Assembly (NCBI GenBank): GCA_947493265.1
Contig: CANLQL010000004.1
Span: forward strand, 62,001 to 126,000
Origin: an uncultured Litoreibacter sp.
Lineage (GTDB): Bacteria; Pseudomonadota; Alphaproteobacteria; Rhodobacterales; Rhodobacteraceae
Direction of reading: 5' to 3'
Length of the DNA stretch: 64,000 bases
The notes beneath the pieces were generated by a model, which was not told the origin of the DNA, ran no database searches, and saw only the letters and a program-made list of their open reading frames with translations. Shown one piece after another: positions 26,778 to 37,062 of the stretch; positions within the stretch are counted from its first letter, which is position 1, and the number at the start of each line of letters is the position of its first letter. A program made the translations under genes and the position numbers.

Positions 26778-27760
26778 ATTCTGCGGTCTCTCCCTCTGTG
26801 CAATCCGAGCCTGTATTGCTCGACGCACCGTTCTATAGCGATGTCGCATACGGCCCCGAAGGCGGAAAAGCCTATTGGCTAACCGCTGAGGACGGTCTGC
26901 AAATTCGCATGGGCGTTTGGGATGGCCGTGAGACTGGTGCCAACAAAGGGACGGTTCTGATCTTCCCTGGGCGCACCGAATATATCGAAAAATACGGGAT
27001 GTCCGCGCAGCGATTGGCGGAACGGGGTTATAGCTCCATTGCGATTGATTGGCGCGGGCAAGGCCTGGGCCAGCGGATGCTCAGCGACCGGTTAATCGGA
27101 CATGTCGAGAAATTTACGGACTATCAGAAAGATGTTCGTGCAGTCTTGGCCGCTGTTGAGGCGCTCGATCTTCCCAAGCCATTGTTTCTATTTGCTCATT
27201 CCATGGGCGGCTGTATCGGTATCCGGGCTTTGATGGAAAATCTACCCGTTGAAGCGGCGATGTTTACCGGGCCAATGTGGGACATTGCGTTGCCTAAGTG
27301 GCGGCGCACCGCTGGTTGGGTTATCACCGCGATGACACCGCATGTGGGCTTGGATAAAAACCTGGCACCGGGATCGCTACGCACGTCCTACGTTGAGGCC
27401 AATCCGTTCCCAAACAATATGCTGACATCCGATCCGGATATGTACGCGCTGTTGCGGGAACAATTGGCGAAATATCCTGACCTTGGTCTTGGTGGCCCAT
27501 CAAACATGTGGGTTCGCGAAGCGCTGACGGAATGCCGCGATTTAAAACTGCGCCCGACACCGAATATCGAAGTGCTGACCTTCCTTGGCACGAACGAGCG
27601 CATTGTGGACGTTGACGTCATCCATGATCGCATGGCCCGTTGGCCCAACGGCACATTGGAAATGGTCGACGGCGGAGAGCACGAGATCGCGATGGAAGGC
27701 TTGGAAACACAAGCAATGGTTTTTGACAAAACCGCAGCACTTTTCGACAAATACCTTTAG
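26774..27760 (+). CDS. pldB: Alpha/beta hydrolase, lysophospholipase (PldB) type
   Basis: I start this at the GTG at 26774 (328 residues). The frame is open upstream to 26636, but that part lies in the SCP2 gene. The GTG overlaps the SCP2 stop. The fold shows LIFPGRTEYIEKYG, DWRGQGLG, the nucleophile elbow FAHSMGGCIG, a late Asp in FLGTNERIVDVD and the catalytic His in DGGEHEIAMEG. These match monoacylglycerol lipase/lysophospholipase L2-type hydrolases. It is probably cytoplasmic or membrane-associated; there is no signal peptide. The actual ester substrate is unknown. Confidence 0.85.
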   Translation: MNSAVSPSVQSEPVLLDAPFYSDVAYGPEGGKAYWLTAEDGLQIRMGVWDGRETGANKGTVLIFPGRTEYIEKYGMSAQRLAERGYSSIAIDWRGQGLGQRMLSDRLIGHVEKFTDYQKDVRAVLAAVEALDLPKPLFLFAHSMGGCIGIRALMENLPVEAAMFTGPMWDIALPKWRRTAGWVITAMTPHVGLDKNLAPGSLRTSYVEANPFPNNMLTSDPDMYALLREQLAKYPDLGLGGPSNMWVREALTECRDLKLRPTPNIEVLTFLGTNERIVDVDVIHDRMARWPNGTLEMVDGGEHEIAMEGLETQAMVFDKTAALFDKYL

Positions 27761-27775
27761 CGGCGGGCCTGCGAT

Positions 27776-28453
27776 CTAGACCAGAACGCCGTCTTCCAAC
27801 TTGATCGTCCGGTCCATTCGGGCCGCCAAATCATAGTTGTGGGTCGCAATAAGCGCCGCCAGCCCAGTGTCCTTCGCCAATAGCATCAACGCTTCAAACA
27901 CCTGATCTGAGGTTCCGGGATCAAGATTGCCCGTCGGTTCATCCGCCAAAAGCAAACTGGGTCCATTGGCCAAGGCCCGACAAAAAGCAACGCGCTGCTG
28001 CTCACCACCAGACAGGGCACCGGGGCGATGATCGGCGCGTGCCTGCACACCGACTTTGCCCAACAAATCCATCGCGCGGTCTTTTGCTTCTTTCTGCGGA
28101 ACACCGGCGGCAAGCTGTGGCAAGACAATGTTTTCCAGCGCGGTGAATTCCGGCAACAGGTGGTGAAATTGGTAGACGAACCCAATCTCGTCGCGACGCG
28201 CCAAGGTTCTGGTCTTGTCAGTTCGCGCAGACATATCCTGTCCCGCAATCTCAACCCGGCCCGCATCACATGTGTCTAACAATCCGGCAATGTGCAGCAA
28301 TGTTGATTTGCCTGCCCCTGAGGGGGCGATCATGGCGACAACCTCGCCCGGGGCAACCTGTAGGCTGGCACCACGCAGAACTTTGACCTCGTTCGGCAAG
28401 CCTGTGTTGTAGGTCTTTTCAACCGCATCTAGGACTAAGGCAGGGCTACTCAT
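27776..28453 (-). CDS. lolD: Lipoprotein-releasing system ATP-binding protein LolD
   Basis: A 225-residue ABC ATPase that drives extraction of lipoproteins from the inner membrane for delivery to LolA. Walker A APSGAGKS is at 43-50, signature LSGGEQQR is present, and Walker B is LLLADEP. I take the ATG at 28453 (MSSPALVLD), which overlaps the end of the permease gene by 8 bp and has GAGG upstream. An in-frame ATG at 28468 is less likely. It is paired with lolE upstream. The two small lipoproteins elsewhere in the window would be clients of this system or of retention. Confidence 0.93.
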   Translation of the reverse strand: MSSPALVLDAVEKTYNTGLPNEVKVLRGASLQVAPGEVVAMIAPSGAGKSTLLHIAGLLDTCDAGRVEIAGQDMSARTDKTRTLARRDEIGFVYQFHHLLPEFTALENIVLPQLAAGVPQKEAKDRAMDLLGKVGVQARADHRPGALSGGEQQRVAFCRALANGPSLLLADEPTGNLDPGTSDQVFEALMLLAKDTGLAALIATHNYDLAARMDRTIKLEDGVLV

Positions 28454-29732
28454 AGCGAAGCGCCTCAACGGGGTTCATGCGTGCGGCACGGCGTGCCGGA
28501 AAAAGCGTCACGACGAAGCTGAGGATCAAAGACAGGCTAACCGCTGACAAAACATCCATCAGTTCAAGACGCGCAGGCAGTTTGGATATAAACCGCACAG
28601 ACGGGTCCCAAACGCCGCCACCCGCAATCGTGTTCACAACCTCGAAAATCGGATCGATATAGTACGCAAACAGGCATCCCAAGATGACTCCTGCGATGGT
28701 GCCTATCACGCCGACTGAGGCCCCGCAGATGAAAAATACCCGCAAAACGGAGCCTTCCGAAAGCCCCATCGTTCGTAATATCCCGATGTCACGGCCTTTG
28801 TTTTTCACCAACATGATCAGTCCGGAGACGATGTTCATCGAGGCGATCAGCACCAGTATCGACAGGATCAAGAACATCACGTTGTCTTCCATTTCAAGCG
28901 CTTGCAAGAAAGCGGAAGAGCTGTCTCGCCACGTCCAAAGAAGGGTGTTTTCACCTGCTGCAACGATCAAGGACGGCTCGTAGTCGCGGATTTGTTCTGG
29001 GTTTTCGACCGTGACCTCGATCTCGTCTGCGAGGCCCTCGCGATTGAAATACTCCTGCGCTTTTTCAAAGGGCATGTAGACCCGCGTCCGGTCGATATCG
29101 TAACGGCCAACCTGAAAGACGTAGACCACCTCGTAGGCGACCACGCGCGGACTGGTCCCAAACGCTGTTTTTACCCCATTGGGGGAGATCAATTTGACCT
29201 TGTCACCAACCCCGACGCCAATTTCGCGGGCCACCCCATTGCCTATAGCGATCCCTTCGGAAAACCGGTCTAGGCTACCGGAGAATGTTTGTGGGTTCAC
29301 AACGCGGGTGACGTTTTGAAGATCTTCGGGCCTGATGCCGAAAACCTCCGCGCCTGCGTTGCGGGACCGGCCAGACACCATCACCTGGCCTTTGACCAAT
29401 GGGGACGCGCTGGTGACGCCCTCGACCTCTGCCAATCTGCCTGCCAGATCATCATACTCGCTGATGACTTGTGCAAACGTCCCCGAAGCTGTCACCTGGC
29501 CCGACTGATAGACCGAAACGTGACCGTTTGCGCCCAGGATCGTGTCGACAAATTCGTAGCGAAATCCAGACCTTACGGCCAGAGTGATGATCAATGCAGC
29601 AACTGCCAGCGTGATGCCGATCAAACTGATCCAAGTCATCACGGACACGCCGCCTTCCGCGCGCTTGGCACGCAAATAGCGCCACGCGATCATCCATTCG
29701 AATCCAGAAAACGGAGAGGTCGTTTTGGCCAC
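28446..29732 (-). CDS. lolE: Lipoprotein-releasing system transmembrane protein LolC/E
   Basis: A 428-residue permease of the LolC/LolE family: a membrane helix near 28-50, a large periplasmic MacB-like domain (about 55-280), and three helices in the last 150 residues. FEWMIAWRYLRAKRAEGGVSV at the N-terminus and the final [19 protein letters not shown] are signature elements. Alphaproteobacteria commonly carry one hybrid LolF-like permease working as a homodimer, which would fit the single gene here. The LolC, LolE or LolF name is therefore arbitrary. The operon is permease then lolD. Confidence 0.93.
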   Translation of the reverse strand: MAKTTSPFSGFEWMIAWRYLRAKRAEGGVSVMTWISLIGITLAVAALIITLAVRSGFRYEFVDTILGANGHVSVYQSGQVTASGTFAQVISEYDDLAGRLAEVEGVTSASPLVKGQVMVSGRSRNAGAEVFGIRPEDLQNVTRVVNPQTFSGSLDRFSEGIAIGNGVAREIGVGVGDKVKLISPNGVKTAFGTSPRVVAYEVVYVFQVGRYDIDRTRVYMPFEKAQEYFNREGLADEIEVTVENPEQIRDYEPSLIVAAGENTLLWTWRDSSSAFLQALEMEDNVMFLILSILVLIASMNIVSGLIMLVKNKGRDIGILRTMGLSEGSVLRVFFICGASVGVIGTIAGVILGCLFAYYIDPIFEVVNTIAGGGVWDPSVRFISKLPARLELMDVLSAVSLSLILSFVVTLFPARRAARMNPVEALRYE

Positions 29733-29904
29733 GTTGGGCCCTCCTGATCAAGCTGCTCTGCCTTTGCGGTCAGGTTTGCGCTTTTGCGCCACTCGGGTCA
29801 AGGGAGCACGCCTTGCCCATCAGCGGAAACGCGCATCCCGTAAGGGGCATGCTTAGAACGAGGCGCGTGGCTAAAAACCACACTCGATCTGAAAAACCGG
29901 CTGA

Positions 29905-31242
29905 CTAATGGGCCGCGTAAATATCAGCAATGCGCGCCACGGCTTGCTCCGGGGGCATTTCTTCGCTTTCGCCGGTCCGGCGCGAGGTCAGTTCCACCAC
30001 GCCGTTTTTCAAACCGCGCGGACCAACGGTGATGCGCCACGGCAAACCGATCAAATCCATCGTGGCGAATTTACCGCCAGCGCGTTCGTTGCGGTCATCA
30101 TAAAGTGGCTCAAGACCCAAAGCGGTCAGACTTGCGTAAAGCGCCTCACACGCCGCGTCTGCATCCTCGTCGCCCTGTTTCAGGTTCACGATCCCGCAGT
30201 GGAACGGCGTCACGCCTTCGGGCCAAATAATACCCTTCTCGTCATGACTGGCTTCGATGATCGCGCCCAAAAGACGGGACACGCCGATGCCGTGGCTGCC
30301 CATGTGGACCGCTGTCGGTTTGCCATCTGGACCTTGCACGGTCGCTCCCAAAGCTTCGGAGTATTTTGTACCAAAGTAGAAAATCTGACCAACTTCGATA
30401 CCGCGCGCGGTCTTGCGACGTTCTTCAGGTACTTTGTTAAACAACGCTTCGTCATGGGTTTCGTCGGTACGTGCGTATTTCGTTGTGAATTCTTCCATGA
30501 TGCCTGCGCATTGTACCACGTCATCAAAGTCGATTTCCCGATCCCCGAATTTTAGATCAGTGACCGCGCTGTCGTAGAAGACTTCGCTTTCCCCGGTTTC
30601 TGCGAGAACCAGAAATTCATGCGTATCATCGCCGCCAATCGGGCCTGAATCGGCGCGCATCGGAATAGCCTGTAGACCCATCCGTTCGTAGGTCCGCAAA
30701 TAGCTGACCAGATGGCGATTATAGGCATGCAACGCATCTTCTTTTGTCAGATCAAAATTGTAGCCGTCTTTCATCAGAAACTCGCGACCGCGCATGACGC
30801 CGAACCGGGGCCTGCGTTCGTCGCGGAATTTCCACTGAATTTGGTACATCGTCAGCGGCAGGTCTTTGTAGCTGCTGACATGGCTGCGGAAAATATCGGT
30901 TATCAGCTCCTCGGCCGTTGGGGTGAACAGCATGTCGCGACCGTGGCGATCCTTGATGCGAAGCATTTCGTCGCCGTAGGCATCGTAGCGGCCACTTTCA
31001 CGCCAAAGATCGGCCGATTGGATGGTTGGCATTAGCATCGCCATATGACCTGCGCGTGCTTGTTCCTCATGCACGATATTTTCGATCTTGCGCAGCACCT
31101 TGAAGCCCATCGGCAACCAAGAATAGATACCGGCGCTGGCCTGTTTGATCATGCCTGCCCGCAGCATATAGCGGTGGCTGACGATCTGCGCGTCAGCTGG
31201 GGTTTCTTTCAAAACCGGGAGGAAATAGCGGGTCAGACGCAT
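29905..31242 (-). CDS. proS: Prolyl-tRNA synthetase (short alphaproteobacterial form)
   Basis: A 445-residue class II aminoacyl-tRNA synthetase. Motifs: class II motif 1 with the conserved [17 protein letters not shown], motif 2 around [22 protein letters not shown], and motif 3 in [14 protein letters not shown]. The C-terminal anticodon domain contains [20 protein letters not shown]. It lacks the long INS editing domain of the E. coli form, as usual in Rhodobacteraceae (the 440-residue type). Transcription proceeds toward lolE, with a 172-base gap after its stop. Confidence 0.96.
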   Translation of the reverse strand: MRLTRYFLPVLKETPADAQIVSHRYMLRAGMIKQASAGIYSWLPMGFKVLRKIENIVHEEQARAGHMAMLMPTIQSADLWRESGRYDAYGDEMLRIKDRHGRDMLFTPTAEELITDIFRSHVSSYKDLPLTMYQIQWKFRDERRPRFGVMRGREFLMKDGYNFDLTKEDALHAYNRHLVSYLRTYERMGLQAIPMRADSGPIGGDDTHEFLVLAETGESEVFYDSAVTDLKFGDREIDFDDVVQCAGIMEEFTTKYARTDETHDEALFNKVPEERRKTARGIEVGQIFYFGTKYSEALGATVQGPDGKPTAVHMGSHGIGVSRLLGAIIEASHDEKGIIWPEGVTPFHCGIVNLKQGDEDADAACEALYASLTALGLEPLYDDRNERAGGKFATMDLIGLPWRITVGPRGLKNGVVELTSRRTGESEEMPPEQAVARIADIYAAH

Positions 31243-31323
31243 GGTTCAGGCTTTCTGTAAATGGTTTGGCAGCAGGGTTACGCCATGGCATCCGCAGGAG
31301 CAAGTTCCCAACACATCTTCCAC

Positions 31324-32874
31324 TCAGCTGACGTGTGTTTCTGCCTCTAGTGCAGTTGCCAAGGCCGCAAATCTTGCCTGGGCCACCTCGCCGAACAGGT
31401 CGCGTGTTTCTGGATGCATCTTGAACTTAAGCAACCGCTTTTTGGGATGCCAGGCCAGCTTCCCCATGTGGTCCTGGTTTTGCACCGAAAACATCGCGCC
31501 AAACCGCATCGCCTTGCCCAACGCTTCTGCGATACGCAGGTCCTTTTCGCTTAACATGTCGTAGAGCGCTTCGAACCGGGTGCCTTCACGGCTGTTTTTG
31601 TATCGGTGCAGCAAGGCAACCCCGAGGAAAATGCGCCCCTGATGATCCAAGCCACCCAGATTGGCGCGGGTCGCGTTGTCGAAACAAACCTCCGCGCGGT
31701 AGTCGGGGTGGGCGCGCCAGCTGACATCGTGCAAAAGGCAGGCGGCCTTGATCAAGCGACGCCGCTCTGGGCTGGCATTGCGAAAAATCGGCTGGATGAA
31801 CTCAAACAGAGTACGCCCAAAACCGGGAATGCGCGCATAGCTCTTTTCGTCAAACCGGCAGGCCTCAATCAGCGGATCCCGGCGCTTTAGCTCAAACGGC
31901 ATCTGTTCATAGAGCAGACCTTCGCGGATCCCGTAGCTGGATGTGGCGATATATTTCGGCTTGAACCGCTGGACCAGAGATTTCAGCACTTGTGCGGCGA
32001 TCGGCACCAGTCGCATTCGCGCTTCAGAATTGCCCGTGATCGCGCGCAATTCTTCGACGTCTTTACCGGAAATCCATTTGACAGTTTGCAGGATCGATTG
32101 CGGTGTCATCCGGTATTCGTGCAGAACTTTCAAAGGATAGCCGCGTCGTTCCATATCCAAGCGCGCAATCGCCCGCCACGAGCCGCCGACAAGGAAAAGG
32201 GTTTTGTAGTTCCCGTCGATTTGCGCGCGCAGATCATCGATAGAGCTGTCGATAATCGCCTTTCGCCCTTGTCGCCCGCCTTTGGCGTCCATCAGTTTTA
32301 AGGGCCCAAGCTGGGATGTAACCCGACGCCCGACCACGCCGTCGCCAAGTTCCGCCAGTTCCATCGACGACCCGCCGATATCGCACATAAGACCTTTGGC
32401 ACCGGGCCAGCCCAGGAACACGCCCTGTGCAGATAGGCGCGCTTCTTCTGTACCTGATGCAACCCAAAGGTTGATGCCGGTTGCTTCCGCAACCTCACGG
32501 CAGAATTCCGGTCCATCTTCTGCGTCACGCACAGCGGCGGTCGCAACCCCTGACATCGGCGCGACGCCCATACCTTTGGCCAAAAGCGCAAACCGTTTGA
32601 GGGCTGACAATGCACGTACGCGGCCTTCAGGGTTCAAAAATCCGGTCTCAGAAACACCTGAGCCCAAGCCGCACATGATCTTTTCATTGTAGAAATACGC
32701 GGGCGAGCGTGCGGCCCCATCAAAAACCACAAAGCGCACGGAATTCGACCCCACGTCAATCGCACCCACCCGTTTGAGCGCTTTGACCTTTGGGTCGTCA
32801 AATAGTGGGCGGCCAAATGGCCCGTGATCTGTCCCGGAGGCGTCCGCCCCCCCATCCATTGCCACGTAAAACAT
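31324..32874 (-). CDS. ppx: Exopolyphosphatase / Ppx-GppA phosphatase
   Basis: A 516-residue member of the Ppx/GppA family, expected to hydrolyse polyphosphate (or pppGpp) in the cytoplasm. The actin-like ATPase fold shows GAIDVGSNSVRFVVFDG near 37-53 and CDIGGSSMELAEL near 165. The second half contains the HD-like helical region with CLLHDVSW. GACGGGG precedes the start. It lies 51 bp after ppk on the same strand, giving matched synthesis and breakdown of polyphosphate. Confidence 0.93.
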   Translation of the reverse strand: MFYVAMDGGADASGTDHGPFGRPLFDDPKVKALKRVGAIDVGSNSVRFVVFDGAARSPAYFYNEKIMCGLGSGVSETGFLNPEGRVRALSALKRFALLAKGMGVAPMSGVATAAVRDAEDGPEFCREVAEATGINLWVASGTEEARLSAQGVFLGWPGAKGLMCDIGGSSMELAELGDGVVGRRVTSQLGPLKLMDAKGGRQGRKAIIDSSIDDLRAQIDGNYKTLFLVGGSWRAIARLDMERRGYPLKVLHEYRMTPQSILQTVKWISGKDVEELRAITGNSEARMRLVPIAAQVLKSLVQRFKPKYIATSSYGIREGLLYEQMPFELKRRDPLIEACRFDEKSYARIPGFGRTLFEFIQPIFRNASPERRRLIKAACLLHDVSWRAHPDYRAEVCFDNATRANLGGLDHQGRIFLGVALLHRYKNSREGTRFEALYDMLSEKDLRIAEALGKAMRFGAMFSVQNQDHMGKLAWHPKKRLLKFKMHPETRDLFGEVAQARFAALATALEAETHVS

Positions 32875-32925
32875 CCCCGTCAGCCGTGCTGGGTGTCACT
32901 TTAACGCCGCTGTGCAGAGCGTCAA

Positions 32926-35100
32926 TTAATCCTTGGTGTGGGCAAGCTCGGGCACGTCGCCGGCACCAGCTGACCCGCGCCCGGACAAGGACGGGTTTTC
33001 CATGAAAAAGCGGTGGCAACTGAACCGTTGCTCATCGTCACCTTGTGGGATCCGGACAAACTGCCCCTGCCCGTCCAACATCCAGCTTTGCGCCGTGTCG
33101 GCCATGTTCGCCGCCATGATCTGGCTCATCACCTGAGCTTGCACGGTCTTATTGGTGATCTCTACCAAAGTTTCGACCCGACGGTTGAGGTTTCGCCCCA
33201 TCCAATCGGCCGAGGACATATAGACCCGCGCCTTGTTGGACGGCAGGCCATGACCATTGCCGAAGCAGACAATCCGCGAATGTTCCAGAAAACGCCCGAC
33301 GATGGATTTGACGCGGATATTTTCTGACAAGCCTTTGACGCCGGGACGAAGCCCACAAATGCCACGAATAACGAGGCTGATTTTGACGCCGTCTTGCGAC
33401 GCTGCATAAAGCGCGTCGATGACATCGGGCTCAACCACGGAGTTCATCTTTGCCCAGATCTCTGCCGGTTTGCCTTTGCGGGCGAACTCTGCCTCACGCT
33501 CAATGCTCTCGATCAAATGCTCTTTCAGCCCGTTGGGCGAAATGTGCAGATTGTCTAACGCCTCCGGCTGGGCGTAGCCGCCAATGTAGTTGAACACTTT
33601 CGTGGCATCGCGCCCAAGTGCTGCGTCACAGGTAAACAGGCTTAGGTCGGTATAGATGCGGGCCGTGATCGGGTGGTAATTGCCGGTGCCATAATGCGTA
33701 TAAGTCACCAGCGAATTGCCTTCGCGGCGTACAACGGTGCTGATCTTTGCGTGGGTCTTGTAGTTGATAAATCCGTAGACAACATGCGCACCGGATCGTT
33801 CAAGCTTGCGCGACTGCCGGATATTTGCAGCTTCGTCGAACCGGGCCTTCAGCTCCACCAGCGCGGTCACGGATTTGCCGTTCTCTGCGGCCTCGCAAAG
33901 CGCATCCACAATCGGGCTTTCATTGGACGTCCGATAGAGCGTTTGCTTGATCGCCACCACATCCGGATCGCGGGCCGCCTGCGCCAGAAAGCGAATGACC
34001 ATGTCAAAGCTTTCATAGGGGTGGTGCAGAAGCATGTCTTTCTGACGGATCGCGGCAAACATGTCGCCGTCATTGTCTTGCACGCGTTCGGGGACCCGCG
34101 GGGTGAAGGTTGGCCAAAGCAGTGTGTGCGGTGCGGCATCCACCAGCTCTTTCAAATCCGCCAAACCGATCATGCCGTTGATCTCAACCACGTCCTGATC
34201 TTTGACCTCCAGGGACTTCATGATCAATTTGCGCAGCTTTCCTGGCGCATCAGAGGACATTTTCAAGCGAACAACTTCACCACGGCGGCGGCGTTTCAAG
34301 GCTACCTCAAATTCGCGAACCAGGTCTTCGGCCTCGTCTTCAACTTCCAGATCACTGTCGCGCAGCACGCGGAACGCGACTTTCCCGTCGATTGAATAGC
34401 CGGGAAACAGATCGCTGATTTTCAGCAGAAGAAGCTCTTCAAGCGGCAGGTATCGCTGGACACACTGATCACACGGCAGCGGAACAAATCGGTCAATCTG
34501 CGCCGGGATCGGCAAAAGCGTTTGCAAGCTGCGGCCGTCTTTTTTGCGCGACAATTGCAATGCAAGTGAGAAGCCTGCGTTCGGAATAAACGGAAACGGA
34601 TGGGCCGGATCAATTGCCAGCGGGGACAGGACCGGGAACACGTTGGACATGAAATATTTGTCCAGATGGGTGCGGTCTGTTTTCGAAAGGTCGTCGACTT
34701 CTGCAAGCACCACGCCCTTTTCTTCCATCGCGTCCTTGAGCAATTCCCATGTTGTGTCTTGCTGGCCGATCAATTCCCGCGCGGCGGCATCGATCAGAAC
34801 AAGCTGTTCTGCCGGGGTGCGACCGTCAGAGGCAGGCGTCGTGTTTCCGGCGTTTGCCAATTCCCGCAGACCCGCGACACGTACAGTATAGAATTCGTCG
34901 AGATTAGTGGCTGATATGGACAGGAACCGGACCCGTTCCATCAGTGGAACACGCGGGTTCAAAGCTTCTTCCAGCACGCGGGTGTTGAAGGCCAGCCAGC
35001 TTAGCTCACGATTGAAGAACCGGTCCGGACCGTTCAGATCCAGATCGTCCAACGCAATGGCTTCGGGGAAATCCGAAACAAGGAAATCGGTCAGGCTCAT
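32926..35100 (-). CDS. ppk: Polyphosphate kinase 1
   Basis: A 724-residue enzyme that reversibly makes polyphosphate from ATP. I use the ATG at 35100; the frame extends to a GTG at 35133 without a ribosome site. The N-terminal domain starts with GPDRFFNRELSWLAFNTRVLEEA. The catalytic histidine region is VTYTHYGTGNYHP, and the second phosphotransferase domain has RVYMSSADWMGRNLNRRVE. It is sandwiched between hdaA and ppx. The C-terminus ends in a nonconserved acidic/Gly-rich tail. All expected domains are present. Confidence 0.95.
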   Translation of the reverse strand: MSLTDFLVSDFPEAIALDDLDLNGPDRFFNRELSWLAFNTRVLEEALNPRVPLMERVRFLSISATNLDEFYTVRVAGLRELANAGNTTPASDGRTPAEQLVLIDAAARELIGQQDTTWELLKDAMEEKGVVLAEVDDLSKTDRTHLDKYFMSNVFPVLSPLAIDPAHPFPFIPNAGFSLALQLSRKKDGRSLQTLLPIPAQIDRFVPLPCDQCVQRYLPLEELLLLKISDLFPGYSIDGKVAFRVLRDSDLEVEDEAEDLVREFEVALKRRRRGEVVRLKMSSDAPGKLRKLIMKSLEVKDQDVVEINGMIGLADLKELVDAAPHTLLWPTFTPRVPERVQDNDGDMFAAIRQKDMLLHHPYESFDMVIRFLAQAARDPDVVAIKQTLYRTSNESPIVDALCEAAENGKSVTALVELKARFDEAANIRQSRKLERSGAHVVYGFINYKTHAKISTVVRREGNSLVTYTHYGTGNYHPITARIYTDLSLFTCDAALGRDATKVFNYIGGYAQPEALDNLHISPNGLKEHLIESIEREAEFARKGKPAEIWAKMNSVVEPDVIDALYAASQDGVKISLVIRGICGLRPGVKGLSENIRVKSIVGRFLEHSRIVCFGNGHGLPSNKARVYMSSADWMGRNLNRRVETLVEITNKTVQAQVMSQIMAANMADTAQSWMLDGQGQFVRIPQGDDEQRFSCHRFFMENPSLSGRGSAGAGDVPELAHTKD

Positions 35101-35139
35101 CGCCTCGCTGCTAATGTCTGAATGTAACGTCACAATGAA

Positions 35140-35835
35140 TTATGCAGTGTTTTCAGGGGGAATGTCCAGATCACGGGCAATGATCTCACGCGCAAGTGCG
35201 ATCCCGATAGGCCTTTTTTCGCGCAAGGCTGTCTCATCCAATTGCGAAACGAAGCTCTGAGCGCTGGCATAATTTCGTGGAAGCCGGGGCAGGATATAGC
35301 TCAACAAATTGGATGGGATATTGATCTGACGGTCAGCGAAAAGCTTCATCAGCATTGCTGTAAGCAACGCATCATCCATTGGCTCTATCCGTGCAATGCT
35401 GGCCGCGGACATCCGGCTTTGAAGGTCTTTCAGATGAAACTCTGTCCGGCTGGGGGCAGATTTTGTTGTCATCAGCAAGGGCTGCGCATTTGCAGCCGCA
35501 AGATTGTGGAGATGAAACAGAGCAGTTTCGGCAGGCATGTCACCGGCAATTAGATCAATGTCTTCGACCACGACCGGCCCTTGGGCCAAGGCATCAATAT
35601 CAGAGGTTGGTAGCGCGTTGGCCAAAAAAATCGTTGCACTGACCTCCCCGGCCCAGACATGGGACAGGTGGGTTTTGCCGGCACCTTCCGGCCCGACAAG
35701 CACCATTTTGCCTTGCGGCCACGTTGTGTGATCCTCCAGCAGTGCCACAGCCATTTGGTTGGCTTCCGAGACGAAAAAGTCGTCGCGGCCCAAGGCTGGT
35801 TTCACAGCGATGGGGAAGGAAAGTTGCTCGGCCAT
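35140..35835 (-). CDS. hdaA: DnaA-like regulatory inactivation protein HdaA
   Basis: A 231-residue AAA+ protein related to DnaA domain III, without the DNA-binding domain IV. Near the start, QLSFP (residues 4-8) matches the sliding-clamp-binding motif of Hda proteins. Walker A GPEGAGKT is at 48-55, and VVVEDIDLI is the Walker B region. In Caulobacter and relatives HdaA with the beta clamp promotes hydrolysis of DnaA-ATP to limit re-initiation. It is 6 bp after the PerM-like gene and followed at once by ppk; this order is conserved in Rhodobacteraceae as I know them. Confidence 0.9.
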   Translation of the reverse strand: MAEQLSFPIAVKPALGRDDFFVSEANQMAVALLEDHTTWPQGKMVLVGPEGAGKTHLSHVWAGEVSATIFLANALPTSDIDALAQGPVVVEDIDLIAGDMPAETALFHLHNLAAANAQPLLMTTKSAPSRTEFHLKDLQSRMSAASIARIEPMDDALLTAMLMKLFADRQINIPSNLLSYILPRLPRNYASAQSFVSQLDETALREKRPIGIALAREIIARDLDIPPENTA

Positions 35836-35840
35836 GGTGG

Positions 35841-36905
35841 TTATTCGTCGTTTTCTTCTAGGCCACGATAAAGGCGGCTTTGGCGATACTGATCAGTGCC
35901 AAATCGCGCGACAACGCCGAAGACAGCCGCAACGGGAACCGCAACAAGCATGCCGACAAATCCAAAGAGCGTTCCAAAGACCGACAAGGCCAGCAAAAGC
36001 CAGACCGGGTGAAGCCCGACGCTGCCGCCCACCAGTTTAGGTGTCAGAATATTGCCTTCAAGAAACTGCCCAGCGCCGAATACGACGGCAACCGCGGCAA
36101 TCATCGCAGGCGTGTCCCAGAACTGGAACAACGCAAGCCCCAAGGCCAAGCCGCCGCCAACCAGCGCACCAACATAAGGAATGAATGAAATCAGCCCGGC
36201 GATGAAGCCGACAACAAGGCCAAACTGAAGCCCAACCAACATCAGGGCTGTGCCATAAAACACGCCTAGGATTGCGCACACCGTGAATTGGCCACGAACG
36301 AAGTTTGCTAGGGTCTGATCAATCTCTGCCGCGATTTTGCGGATTACCGGGGCATGGTCACGGGGCAAGAGCGAGTCGATCTTTGCTACCAGATTGTCCC
36401 AGTCCAGCAGCAGGTAGAACGCAACCACCGGGACAACAACGATAAACACAATCGCCGAAATGACCCCCAGCGCGGAGGTGAACACGCGATTTGCAAGCTC
36501 TGCCCCGCGACTTTGGATGGTTTCCCCGATTGAGCTTAGCGATTTGCGCAGGGTCGAACTTTCATCGCCGAGCGTTGGGAACCGTTCCGACAAGAAGACC
36601 TGCAAGCGCTTGAACAAGTCTGGCGCGGTTTCAAAAAGCTGGATCGCCTGTTCCACCACCATCGGAATGATGAGAACGGCCATCAGGATGAAAACCAAAA
36701 GGGCGACGAAGCTGATAATGCAGGTCGCGACAATGCGTGACGCCCCAAGCTTTTCAAGCCGGTCCGCAAGCGGGTCCATCATGTAGGCGATGGCTCCTCC
36801 TACGATAAATGGCAAAAGGACGTCGCCCAGGAACCAAAGGGCGGCCAAAAAGACGACAGCGGCAACGCCCCAGTACTTTAATTGATCTTGAACCGGCAAT
36901 GCCAT
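35841..36905 (-). CDS. AI-2E family transporter (PerM-like membrane protein)
   Basis: A 354-residue inner-membrane protein with about eight membrane helices and the AI-2E/UPF0118 pattern: early GGAIAYMMDPLADRLEKLG, the middle FVRGQFTVCAILGVFYG, GLISFIPYVGALVGGGLAL, and the late LTPKLVGGSVGLHPVWLLLAL. Some family members export autoinducer-2 and others are Na+/H+ antiporters, so the substrate here is open. It is the first gene of the PerM-hdaA-ppk-ppx run. Promoter space lies between it and the divergent nhaA. Confidence 0.88.
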   Translation of the reverse strand: MALPVQDQLKYWGVAAVVFLAALWFLGDVLLPFIVGGAIAYMMDPLADRLEKLGASRIVATCIISFVALLVFILMAVLIIPMVVEQAIQLFETAPDLFKRLQVFLSERFPTLGDESSTLRKSLSSIGETIQSRGAELANRVFTSALGVISAIVFIVVVPVVAFYLLLDWDNLVAKIDSLLPRDHAPVIRKIAAEIDQTLANFVRGQFTVCAILGVFYGTALMLVGLQFGLVVGFIAGLISFIPYVGALVGGGLALGLALFQFWDTPAMIAAVAVVFGAGQFLEGNILTPKLVGGSVGLHPVWLLLALSVFGTLFGFVGMLVAVPVAAVFGVVARFGTDQYRQSRLYRGLEENDE

Positions 36906-37062
36906 GTGGGTTCCTTCTGCTCTGACCCGCTATCTGCCTATAGCGATGATTGGTTTCAATAAGCACCTTGTAACAGAATTGTAAAATAATTCAGGCCATA
37001 CTTGAATTTTGAGCGTTTCAGACCAACTGGACTGTAAACATAACTAAAAGGGTCAGAAAACT

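Noticed and set aside
26418-26849. Upstream extension of the TPR gene frame
   Set aside because: The additional 144 codons are antisense to the SCP2 gene, and a clear signal peptide begins at the ATG at 26417.
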